From Proteromonas lacertae (lineage: Eukaryota > Sar > Bigyra > Opalinata > Proteromonadidae): a DNA stretch of 64,000 nt. A model generated the notes under the pieces. That model made no database searches. It was not told where the DNA came from and was given only the letters and a program-made list of their open reading frames with translations. Position numbers and translations under genes: made by a program. The stretch is from the NCBI GenBank assembly GCA_002245135.1, contig NGBS01000296.1, positions 62,001 through 126,000 on the forward strand, read 5' to 3'. Shown here piece by piece: positions 44,785-54,739 of this stretch (its first letter is position 1; every line of letters starts with the position of its first letter).

Positions 44785-46293
44785 TTATAAAAACAATCTG
44801 ACAAGTTTTTCATATTCATTACTATACAATCCAACTCCTTTTAAACTATCTAACTTCCTTCTCAATATTGTCTTGTTTGAATAATTTATACTTTTCAGCA
44901 TATCTCCATCTATAATAATAATAATAATAATAATAACACAAATTATACATTGATTAAAACTTGTTAGAATACTGTTTAATTTCTCTCTTGTATTGATTAT
45001 TATTGAGTTATTTTTAACTATATTTTCTTCACTAATTCTCTTTTTATCTTCTAAATCAAGTATTCTAGGTGATTTGCTATTTCCCATATTCAAATATAAC
45101 TTATTTAATTCATTTTTATATCCTTCAATTTTCCTGTTTTCTCTATTTATCTCATCTATACTTTTCTTATTCTCTTTCACTATTGGATCTATCATTGTTT
45201 CGATTATATTGTAAATCTTTCTACAATATTTCTTATCACCACTTTCAAAACAATCTTTAGCTGACTTTAAATTCTTTGTTAATAAGTTATCAATACTCTC
45301 TAAAAATTCAACCAATTTATCCAATTCAAAACCACTACCATCAATACCTTTACATTTTATTGAACTCTTCATTTTCTTTATTAACTCCAAATCGCTATCA
45401 CTCAAACTCTCAAATATATATTTTATCAAAGATTCAGTTTGTTTTGTTGATTGTAATTTATCATTATTCTTCATTTCATTGTTTATTTTTGTATTTAATT
45501 TCAATATTAACATTTCATAATTATTTGAATCTGATGCATTAGCAATTGAATTACCACTTCTTTTACTATCTATCATACTTTTAAACTTTGTAACATAAGG
45601 CTTTAATTGAGTCTTTTTACTCTCCAAGTCTTGTTGATATATTTGTAAATTAGTAGCATAAGTTGTATGAATCTTTCTTAATTCTATTATTATAATTATT
45701 AAAATGAAATAATACGAATGACTTCATCAATAAATTTACAATATTCTGCTACTGTTAAATTACTTGGTATTGTTATATCCTTTTCACATATATCAAATAT
45801 CTTCAATGTTGAAATTACTGCAATTAAGTTGATTACTGGCTTTACATAGTTATTTTCTTTTAAAAAATCATGTATACGAAGTATATCGTTAAGTAATTCT
45901 GAAATTTTATGTAATGAATTGTCAGAAACTGCGTAAATTCCTTTTGTAATTTCTTTGACCTTAGCTTCATCAAATATATTACCATCATCAGCATATTTAT
46001 AAAAAACTTTTTCATATGCATCTGCCAACATTGAACTTGTTGGGTCAAGTCTATATTTATGGAAGATATAGATATATAACATACCCAAGTGGTTCAATTG
46101 AAGTTATTTGAATTGGATTAGATGGTACATCTTGAGAACCACTGTCTGTCTTTCTTTTCTTTGGAGATGATCTAATTTCAAGATAATATAGATGAAAATA
46201 CTTTGTTGATCGTTTTCTTTTTGTGGGCTTTTCAGATCCTCCTAACCATGAACCAACAGTCTCCCAGGATGGTAGATAATCAAAAAAACCCAT
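44785..46293 (-). CDS. unknown protein, paralogue of the 39.1-kb gene
   Basis: Four exons (introns 46051-46084, 45684-45715, 44910-44948), 467 residues from the Met in MGFFDYLPSWETVGSWLGG; an ATG at 46311 would add six residues. It shares the basic first exon (EKPTKRKRSTK...), the helical middle and the DLELIKKMKSSIKCKGIDG block with the 39054 gene. The first ~25 residues differ completely from the paralogue. Intron 3 contains an 8-unit TAA/TTA run. It ends 103 bp from the EGF gene, tail to tail. No domain was recognised; a nuclear location is suggested by the basic cluster. Confidence 0.75.
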
Positions 46294-46331
46294 TTTATAT
46301 CCGTTTCGCAAAATTTGAAAGTTGTTAGTAA

Positions 46332-47647
46332 ATGCTAATTTTATTTTTATTTTTCATTTTTCAATATGTTTTGTGTGAATTGAGCAACGAATCTAGTGGA
46401 GTGTGTAAAAACTATAACAATTCACCTCTTTTATGCAAATATTGTGGAAGTGAATTAACCTATCGTCATAATTATAAATTTTACATATCAGAATTGTCAA
46501 AAAGTACAAGAGATTACCATGATATTTGCCCTGCTATTGAAATCCAGTATTTTCAACATCCAGATGTATATTTTAGTATTTTTATGTGTAATAGACACAC
46601 GTAGATTATGGCTATATAACATTTGATTCAGTCGAACCGCTGTCTGTAATTAATACAAACAAACCAACAGCTTATGCTTCTTTTTATCCTTCATACGTTT
46701 GGGAAGAAATACGGTGTAGTAAATGTAATACAATATTAGGAAAGAAATTCTCTGAGCCAGATTTAGACAGTATTTTTATAATCATTTTCTTACTTTTTTT
46801 ATATAGGATTAAAACAATTGAAAAAGAATATAAGACAAAATCCAATCCCAGAAGAAGAGTTATTATCTCTCTTTCCACCTCCAATAATGAATGAAACTGA
46901 TTTTATATTAAGCAGATTCAAAGAATGTTTAATATATAAAATGGGTTTTTGGCATTATCAATATTGTCCAAATAAAGGAGTATAAAAATGATATTATTAT
47001 GTTATAGATTCATCAATATCATCCAGATCCAAAGCAAACAACCTATCCAGATCTGAACTTGGGATATTACATTCCATTTTATGAAAAAGGTAAAATGAAT
47101 AAAGATAAAACTGGTTCAATAGGTGTAATAACTGATGAAGAATTATCTCCATCAAAATCAACAACTAAAACAACAGCTACAAGTTCAATGTTTGGTAGAT
47201 TATATTATAGAGAGTTCTATGAGAATGGTGATATCTGTGAAGAAAACAATATGAAAAGACATACTGAGGTAAGAATTATCTATTGTGGAAATGGAGAAAA
47301 TGAGATAAAACAAGTGAAAGAGGTTGGTTTGTGCAATTATCGAATTACAGTGTGTTTTAATGAATTAGAGAAGTTGGAGAGATATAAATATAGAGTTAAT
47401 ATTTGTCCATATTGTAATAAACCGTATATATAACATATATAAACTATTTGTTTTATATAGATTCTTGATTAAGAATAATGTGGAAGAAAATCAGTTTGAA
47501 AGTCATAAAATCGATTGTATTGGTAGTGATGAAGGTAATAAGAAGAAAAGATCTACTTTCTATGCATTTAACATGGAAAGTGTAATTTTTGAAGATGATG
47601 AGCTATTAGACTTCATCACTGAACCTGTTAATTTATTAGACTCTTAA
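46332..47647 (+). CDS. secreted CULT-domain plus OS-9-like MRH-domain protein
   Basis: Five exons (introns 46566-46594, 46770-46806, 46980-47007, 47424-47460), 394 residues, with a signal peptide at residues 1-16. Residues ~28-140 match the CULT fold of cereblon: CKYCGSEL near the start, then YASFYPSYVWEEIRCSKCNTILG, which carries the second Cys pair and the aromatic S-x-F-P-x-Y-x-W segment. Residues ~195-365 resemble the MRH lectin domain of OS-9/glucosidase II beta: GFWHYQYC...IHQYH, FYENGDIC, HTEVRIIYCG and LCNYRITV. MRH lectins read mannose trimming in ER-associated degradation. The two modules in one secreted protein would be a novel combination. Each assignment is by eye but rests on several motifs. 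Confidence 0.75.
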
Positions 47648-47794
47648 AATATTAAGCTAATATATATATCGTTAAAAAACAAAACAAAATAAATAACTAG
47701 AGACAAAATTATTAAATATTTATTTATATATATCATATTAAATTGTAAATTACTTATATTACTATATTACTACCTACTAAAAACAACATCAATT

Positions 47795-49247
47795 CTAGAA
47801 TATTACACAACCAGATTTTTTCTTTTTTGCAATTACAATATAATTTCCCTCATTTATCTCTTCTTTTCTATTTATATCATCAATACTATCAAACATCATG
47901 ATCTTTTCATCTTTATCTTTCATTTTATTAGGAGATTTCTTCTCCATTATTAATTCAGCTAAATTCCTCTTTTCTTTTTGTGAATCTGGTGATGAATTTT
48001 GCTGTGAATTTGTTTCACCATTTTCTTGATCAGTTTCTGCATTTACAATTTCTTCAGGTTGTACTCGGTTCTTTCTATTACTCTTTAGATTTTGATTTAA
48101 TGATAATAACCATAATCCAATTATTGTAATGAATATACCAATTGGAAACATAACCCATTGTAAGGTATTGAAATTGGAAATTTCTTGGAAATATATTGCT
48201 CCACTTAAAATAGTAGCAATCATCCATAATCTATAATAATCAATATAAATATTATAATAACTATACGTTTGATATATTGGAACGATAAGAAGAGCTTCAT
48301 ATTTGGCTAATCCTCCATTTAAATGTTTTAGCTATAAATAATAAAAATATTAAAAATAAAAAATACTTGCAAAAACAATGAGCAAACCATCGCGAGTATT
48401 AATAAATAAGATTCAAAGTGTAAAAATGCATCAAATTCTTTACTAAATAACCCAGTAACAACGGCACTAGCTGATTTAGTAAACAAGGTAGTAAAACCAC
48501 CAAATAATCCACCAGTTACAGCGAATAAAATGGGATGAATAGTTTTCAAGATTGGTATAGCTTTAGGATGGTTTAAAGGATGATTAAATATTACATTTAT
48601 GATTCTGATGAGAATCATAAACGTAAGTAATACTATACCTAAGATGGAAAGATATGCAATTGTTAGTTTATTATCATATAAAGCGATTAAACCATCTAAA
48701 TTATACTATTTATATATAAGATAAGATATATAATAAATACATCTGGACTAGTTCTATCACCAAATACAATTGAGATAACAGCTCCAGTAATAATAATGAT
48801 TGTTGCTAAAATATCATATTTGTTTAAATTTTCATGTAAGAATTTCCATGCTAATAATGTGTTAAACACTAATGTTAATGATCCCATTGGAGCTAATAAG
48901 GAGGAAGGTGCTAAACCATAACTAACTATTCAAATATATAAACAACTGTAAAATACAAAAATCGAGAAAGGAAGAACTAATCATTGTAACCATTCCTACT
49001 ATCCATATACAACTCTTTAGTATGTTTTGCTCTTTTACTTCCTTCGGTGCTTCTTCATTCGGGTTATCTTTAATAAATGCTTCCCTTTCCTTTTTACCAT
49101 TTTCAAATTTTTTATCTCTTTTTAAATAAGCGTATTTTTGCTAGCATAGATTATAAAGAGAAAGAATACTAAAACCATCCCCAAAGCTGATAAAAAACTA
49201 CCACACATAGATATTAGAACTCCTAAAATAGATTTTCCAGTTGCCAT
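47795..49247 (-). CDS. NIPA-type magnesium transporter family protein
   Basis: Six exons, 428 residues; introns 49141-49169, 48926-48956, 48706-48740, 48332-48366 and 48231-48266. About nine membrane spans. ISMCGSFLSALGMVLQKYAYLK, SYGLAPSSLLAPMGSLTLVFN, WKFLHENLNKYDIL and IIITGAVISIVFGD match the NIPA (DUF803/EamA-related) pattern of a G-x-A-P-x-S-L-x-A-P-L-G core. The C-terminal ~90 residues are a soluble charged tail ending KKKKSGCVIF; the CVIF end fits a CaaX prenylation box (Cys-aliphatic-aliphatic-x). Members carry Mg2+ across plasma or endosomal membranes. The tail may serve in trafficking. Confidence 0.8.
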
Positions 49248-49369
49248 AATTTTATTTTATGATAGATAGTCGGTAAATGATGTTGTTTCACTTTGAAAAT
49301 TTTATACGTTACAAAAAGTTTGAATGATTTCCAAAAATATATTCGTTTTGAATCAGAAATTTTTTAAAA

Positions 49370-51124
49370 ATGGATTCTCATAAGAACTGGGCTGTTTATT
49401 ACCATCCAAAACACAAAAGACCGTATTCACCTTTGTATAATTCTATTCGTAGGCTTTTCGTAAATCAAGCTGAAAAGATTCCTTCAAGATGGACTAACCC
49501 GTTTTTAGATACGAATGATCCTAAATTATGTTGGTATCAGACAATAGATGTAACTACAAACAAAGCTTATTTCGTGAATGCTTACACAAAAGAAACAAGA
49601 TGGAAACTAACGACTGAGCCATATGTATACTTATTTTATTTATGTACTATTGTGATAGATTGAACTATTAAAGGATAGTTTGGGAAGAGTTTGTACTGGC
49701 TCAGATACTGTTACTAACTCTGTGAGTGATTCTCCTTTGTTTTTAGGAGGTAATAAACTAGCAAGAGCTACATCCACAAGAATCAGAATGTCAATGAGAC
49801 TTTCAAATGTCAAATTACCAAGACAAAAATCTCAAGATAATGCATCATCTGTATATATACTTAATATATATAATGTTATTGTTATATAGAATTCTACAAA
49901 AATATTAAAACGATCAACAAGTACTATTCCATTTCAAAGAAAAATATCAAATAGTAGTTTTACATTAACAGCAAATAGTATAATATTATATGATAAATAT
50001 CATGTTTATTAAATAGCTAAAACTGGTCAAACCTTTACAGATTCATTAGCTATCGCTAAATGTAGAGATGACAGATTAAAAGAGATAAGAGAACGATTTG
50101 CAAAGGCGCAGTTACCATTTACACAAGCAGACATCAAATCAAAAGAAGGAGTGACAAAGAATAGTACAAATATAGATAATAACAACAATATCATTAATAA
50201 AGAGAGAAGAAGTGAAGATGAAGATGATTATTATGATGATCAGATTGGATTTTATGTTTCTTGTAAAGGATTATTTAACTTGTATATTTATATATTATTA
50301 TTATAAATAGAAAAACCAATTATTATTATGTAATTTGTCCTGATAAAAAGCCGCCAATAATTAAAGTTGAAAAGAATGGTCATGAATGTAAAACCTATAC
50401 AATATCAGAGATAGAATCATTAACAGAATTAAAGAATAAACCTCGAGATTTGAAGATTACATTCTGTCCAAAAGATGGTGTTAAGACATATGAAGCAGTG
50501 AGTAATTGGTTTGACAAACCGAAAATATTGACATTTGAATCTGAAGAAAAGAAAATATCATTTTATAGATGTATTTATTATTATATCATTATTATTCTAT
50601 ATATTTATAGTGGTGAATGAATATCAACGTAAATATTGGGAAAATCGTTTCTACGAAATAGCAGAAAGTAAAGCTCAAGATGATCGTGCTAATGATTGTA
50701 TTAGATGGCAAATTGTCTTACTATTTCCAGATGGATTTCAACCATGTGATTTACTATTAAATCTAAGAGATCCAACTTCAAAATATATTACATTTATTAA
50801 TTCAAATGATGAGTATTTATCAAAGATAATGGATTGGGAAGGAATTCCAATAACAGCAATTGAACAGATTAAAGAGAAAGCAAGATCGTTATATCAATCA
50901 CAAGATGAATATATGAATAAATATCACTTTGAAGTGGATAATTTGGATTTTAAACAGGGTGTTACTGTTAAATCTAATCCATCAGCTGTATATATTATAT
51001 ATTGTTTTATTTGTTTTATTAGTTACATATGACTTATAAAAATGGAGAGAAAAAAGTGAAATTGGTTGTTGTATTTCAAACTAAAGATGAAAGAGATAAT
51101 TTTATTAGAACTAAGGAACAGTAA
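49370..51124 (+). CDS. unknown protein with N-terminal WW-like motif, seven exons
   Basis: Introns 49625-49658, 49851-49889, 49978-50016, 50282-50310, 50571-50610 and 50988-51022 give 512 residues in one frame. Residues ~52-80 (CWYQTIDVTTNKAYFVNAYTKETRW) resemble a WW module, with two Trp and a central aromatic pair about the right distance apart. The next part is basic and Ser/Thr-rich. The C-terminal ~250 residues contain a repeat-like pair, ICPDKKPPIIKVEKNG and ITFCPKDGVKTYEAV, then a helical region. I recognise no family for this part. Convergent with the RRP15 gene. Confidence 0.7.
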
Positions 51125-51302
51125 AATCAAATTGTATATATTATATATACTAATGTGTTGAAGTAATTGTATAAATTTGTTAATATGTATTTATTTATAT
51201 TATTTATGTGTTATTGTGGTTTGAAATTAATAATAGTTACTTAGAGTAATACATACAAATACAAAATGAATGAATAAATAACATTAAGAAAAATTAACAA
51301 AA

Positions 51303-51887
51303 TTAATCACTTTCTACTTCCTGTTCTTGTTCATCTTCACTTTCTATTTCTTTTTCAACTTCATCATCTGATTCTTCTTCATTTTTAGCACTTTCTTTCA
51401 ACATTTCAATAAAACTATCACTATCAGCATTTTTAACATCTTTCTTTTTAGTTTTTTCATCTTTCTTTTCTTGTTCATCATGATGTTTTTGAATTGCGTT
51501 AAATAATGCAACAACACCTTTTGTGGCTATCTTTTTATAATTCTTTTCATTTGAGTCATATATAGGTATTAAATTGGTTTTAACACCAATTGGTTCATCT
51601 TTCTCTTTACTTTTCTTCTTTTTCTTGTTGATCATACTTTGTTCTTCTTGAGTTAACTCTTCTTTTTGAATATCCTTCATTTTCCTCTTTTGTTTCTTTT
51701 CAACTTTACTATTGTCTGTTTTTGTATCATCAGAGTTTAATACTGACATCATTAAAGATGATAGAATTTGATTAGGGTTGTTAGATTTCTTATTTTTCTT
51801 CTTAGCAACTGTAGCTTCTTCTATTATTTCATTTTCTGAAATTTCTGATTCAACATCTGCTTCCACTTCTTCAGAATCGTCTGACAT
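51303..51887 (-). CDS. RRP15: RRP15-like ribosome biogenesis protein
   Basis: 194 residues, intronless. Very acidic N- and C-termini flank Lys-rich segments, as in yeast and human RRP15. The family signature is the central stretch GVKTNLIPIYDSNEKNYKKIATKGVVALFNAIQKHHDE, matching the R-x-L-x-x-I-A-T-x-G-V-V-x-L-F-N-A-V-x-x-x-Q pattern. The protein acts in pre-60S maturation in the nucleolus. Divergent from the bL20 gene with 44 bp between start codons, so two ribosome-related genes share one promoter region. Confidence 0.85.
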   Translation of the reverse strand: MSDDSEEVEADVESEISENEIIEEATVAKKKNKKSNNPNQILSSLMMSVLNSDDTKTDNSKVEKKQKRKMKDIQKEELTQEEQSMINKKKKKSKEKDEPIGVKTNLIPIYDSNEKNYKKIATKGVVALFNAIQKHHDEQEKKDEKTKKKDVKNADSDSFIEMLKESAKNEEESDDEVEKEIESEDEQEQEVESD

Positions 51888-51931
51888 TTAAAAATAATGT
51901 TTGAATAAAGCTTGAAATTTCATTTTTTAAA

Positions 51932-52547
51932 ATGCCATTTACTACACATCAAAGACATAAAAAGATCATACAATTAGCCAAAGGTTATAAAGGGAAGGGT
52001 AAAAATTGTTTTACTATAGCTGTGAGAAGAGTAAATAAAGCTATGCAAAATGAGTATATTGGTAGAAAGCAAATGAAGAGAGATATAAGATCATTGTGGA
52101 TTGAAAGAATAAATGTATTTTTTAATTATATTTTTAATCTTATATTCAGGCTTCAACAAGAACTCAAGGAATATCATATAGTCAATTCATGTTTGGTTGT
52201 CAAATGGCAAGTATAGAAATAAATAGAAAAATGTTAGCTTTATTAGCAATAACAGTATTTTTAACAGCAATTTATGTTCATTTTAGGAACCTTACTCTTT
52301 TGCTTCACTATTACAAGCTGTACAAACATATGGAAATGTAAAACCATCAATTAAAAACTATTTTGAACCTCTTAACAAAAAATCATCAAAATCAAATAAA
52401 GGTGATGAAGATGAAGTTAAACCAGGTGAAAAATCAATAGAACAAATATTAGTAGAAGATGGAGTATGGAAAGAATATAAACCAGAGGATTTGAAACATT
52501 TATCACCAGATGTTTTAGAAAAACTACAGAATTTGAAAATTAATTAG
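51932..52547 (+). CDS. mitochondrial ribosomal protein bL20m
   Basis: Three exons (introns 52115-52149 and 52255-52286), 182 residues. The first ~110 residues are bL20: [51 protein letters not shown], then in exon 2 [14 protein letters not shown] and [11 protein letters not shown]. Bacterial bL20 has ~118 residues; here a ~65-residue Lys/Glu-rich tail follows. A nuclear gene with spliceosomal introns implies a mitochondrial (or possibly plastid) ribosome. No obvious targeting presequence precedes the domain; bL20 itself is very basic. The protein binds 23S-type rRNA early in large-subunit assembly. Confidence 0.9.
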
Positions 52548-52724
52548 ATATTTATTAGTTTTTAAGTTCATTATTTTATTTTATTTAAAAGATTGTTAAC
52601 TTTTTTGATAATTCTCAAATTAATCCTAAGTTTTCATGTTTTATTCTCTCTGTCACCCATTTTCTTATACAGTATTGAATATAGAATAGTTTGATTGTAT
52701 GTTGTGTATAACCGAATAGTGTGA

Positions 52725-53533
52725 ATGATTTATTTCATTATCTTCATATACTTTGCTGTTATAAATGCGTGGGATGGAGAATGTCAAAAGCATACCATTC
52801 AGCAACAGGTTTATACTGAGCAAACAGTGAAAGATACATTAGAACAGATTCTTAAGTTGATTGCTATATATGATCCAGAATCACACAATCACCCTCATAT
52901 ATTTGATATTGGAGCGCGTTATGGCTATTTTTCAATGATGTCACTCCAGTATTTCCCAAATGCATACTTGGATACATTTGAGCCTAATCCAGAACAATAT
53001 TTTCCAATGAAAAAGGCAATGAAACAATTTAATGGTGCTATTGTATATTTTTATAACAAATATAATAATGCAATTAGACTAAGAAGTTATCAGTCAATGA
53101 AACACCTGGATATATGCTTCATTTCCTAAGATATGATACAGAAACACAAGAACGAAGTACATTATTAATCACAAATGCAACAACAGTTGATACTTGGATG
53201 CAAGATATACCAGATGTTTTATTTTTGAAAATTTCCACTTCAAAAACATCTCCAGCAATTATAGCAGGTTCAATATTAGGTTTAAGTAGTAAATCAATAA
53301 AGTATATATTCTTTGAATTTGAACCAAAGAGATTTGAAATAGCAAATACTCTTCAATTATTAGTTGAAAAGAATTACAAAATATATCAAAAAGTTGATGA
53401 ATATTTTATTCCTGTCAGAGCAGGATGTTCCGTTAATAATCCCACTTCTAGAACAATATATTTTGGAATGATTGAAGGGTTGACTTTTGAAAGAAGTATA
53501 ATGAGAAGGTTATGTCCACTTTGTGGATTTTAA
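52725..53533 (+). CDS. secreted FkbM-family methyltransferase-like protein
   Basis: Two exons joined across 53043-53077 (35 nt), 257 residues. A signal peptide or anchor covers residues 1-16. FDIGARYGYFSMMSLQYFPNAYLDTFEPNPEQY is the S-adenosylmethionine-binding region with its acidic ribose-binding residue. In exon 2, TVDTWMQDIPDVLFLKISTSKTSPAIIAGS aligns with the FkbM block T-x-D-x-x-x...L-K-I-D-V-E-G-x-E, but the D-x-E is replaced by S-T-S. The residue thought to matter for catalysis is thus absent. The cofactor loop is intact, unlike in the 20631 paralogue. The C-terminus has LCPLCGF. Confidence 0.72.
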
Positions 53534-53610
53534 TGTTAATAAAAGTAATATACTATTTTCTATTATTTATTGATTAAATATAAAAATAAAAGTATTGACA
53601 ATAATCTATT

Positions 53611-54506
53611 TTAATTATTACTATGTTCTAAATGTAAAGGATTCTCTTTCATTAAATCACAAGCCCTTTGTTCAATAGAAGTTGTTAGTTTCTTTTTCAT
53701 CTTTCTATTATCAGGATATTTCTCTAATAAATTACCTTCTTCATCATAATAATGTCTTATAATTGTAGTTCCTTTCTTATACATCTCATTTTCATCATTA
53801 TAATTAATACCAAATTGTTCATGTAATATTTCATTCTTATCTTTTGATAAAGTTCCATTTAGTTTATTCTCTGCTTCAATTTTTGACATATTTCCTTTTA
53901 AAACTAAAGCCCAAAATGTGGTATTGTATAAATTATTAATATGACAATCCACTTGTCTCCATGATAAATAATCAAATAGACTTTGATCTGTTGGATATAA
54001 TACAACTCTTCCATCAAATGAAGGAGGATATTTCATTGCTATTTCAAAAAAATCTTTCCAATAAAATAAGAAATAGGATGTGAACTGACTTACTATTGTT
54101 GTAAGAATTTTTGCTTCACGACGATTGAACATATTGGTTTGTCTTCTAAGTATAAAACTATATTCATCACTCTATAATTAATAATCATAAAAAAATACTT
54201 GTCCATAAGCCAAAATAATATCACCAGTGTTTTTCAATACTTCATAAGCACTCTACATAATGATATTTAATACATAATACTTTATTCATTAACCCAATTC
54301 CTCTTTCATCATTAGGTTTAGCATAATTATGTTCTTCTGTAAATCTATCAATCAAATATTTTACATAAATCATACTTGTGAAATCCTTTACCATCAATTC
54401 TTACAACAATCCAAGTATCTGGAAGTAATTTATCTTCTTTTTCATATAATTTAACGTATCTATAGATTAAAAGACAATAAATATACTCATATTTAGATTT
54501 TGCCAT
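53611..54506 (-). CDS. THG1: tRNA-His guanylyltransferase (THG1)
   Basis: Five exons (introns 54460-54486, 54345-54375, 54253-54280, 54172-54198), 260 residues, close to the usual THG1 size. MAKSKYEYVKLYE, LLPDTWIVVRIDGKGFHKF (first metal-binding Asp), KPNDERGIGLMNK, DIILAYGQSDEYSFIL (second acidic motif), RRxxKI-like and VSQFTSYF are all in place, then RQVDCHINNLYN and FWALV as in the family. The enzyme adds the G at position -1 of tRNA-His by a 3'-5' polymerase reaction. Catalytic residues all appear present. The start ATG is 98 bp from the start of the U6atac gene, head to head. Confidence 0.95.
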
Positions 54507-54573
54507 TTATTAATCGGAAAAAATGGAATTAAATTTCTAACCCATAAATTTTTCTATTTAACATTTTGGCTGA

Positions 54574-54581
54574 TATATATA
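54574..54581 (+). promoter_or_regulatory. TATA box for the U6atac gene
   Basis: TATATATA lies 24-31 bp upstream of the predicted U6atac 5' end, the spacing used by RNA polymerase III type 3 promoters for U6-class genes. The region is A/T-rich, so the match alone is weak; position is the main support. Confidence 0.5.
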
Positions 54582-54604
54582 GAAAAATGTAACTTCATTA
54601 TTTT

Positions 54605-54719
54605 GTGTTCGATGAGCCGAGAGAAGGTTAGCATCTCCCTCGATAAGGACGGGAAAAGGGTTTAACCCTTCAAATACATAAGGTTTAGGCTTTGCCTTCG
54701 GGCATCTTAACCATTTTTT
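54605..54719 (+). ncRNA. U6atac small nuclear RNA of the minor (U12-type) spliceosome
   Basis: About 115 nt, strikingly G/C-rich for this window. It follows human U6atac along its length: GTGTT at the 5' end; GAGAGAAGGTTAGCA at 54619-54633, containing the 5' splice-site-pairing and AGC elements; CTCCC, then GATAAGGA where human has GACAAGGA; an intramolecular stem (AAGGG/CCCTT, 54656-54670); then the U6atac-specific 3' stem-loop, GGTTTA...TTGCC TTCG GGCA...TTAACC (54682-54712), and a terminal T run. Major U6 has ACAGAGA and lacks this 3' stem-loop, so this is U6atac, not U6. It pairs with U4atac and U12 in the catalytic core that removes U12-type introns. Confidence 0.93.
54714..54719 (+). 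terminator. RNA polymerase III terminator of U6atac
   Basis: Six T residues follow directly after the closing stem of the U6atac 3' stem-loop, as expected for polymerase III termination and Lsm-ring binding to the U-rich RNA end. Confidence 0.75.
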
Positions 54720-54739
54720 GGATGGATTGATGATAAAAA

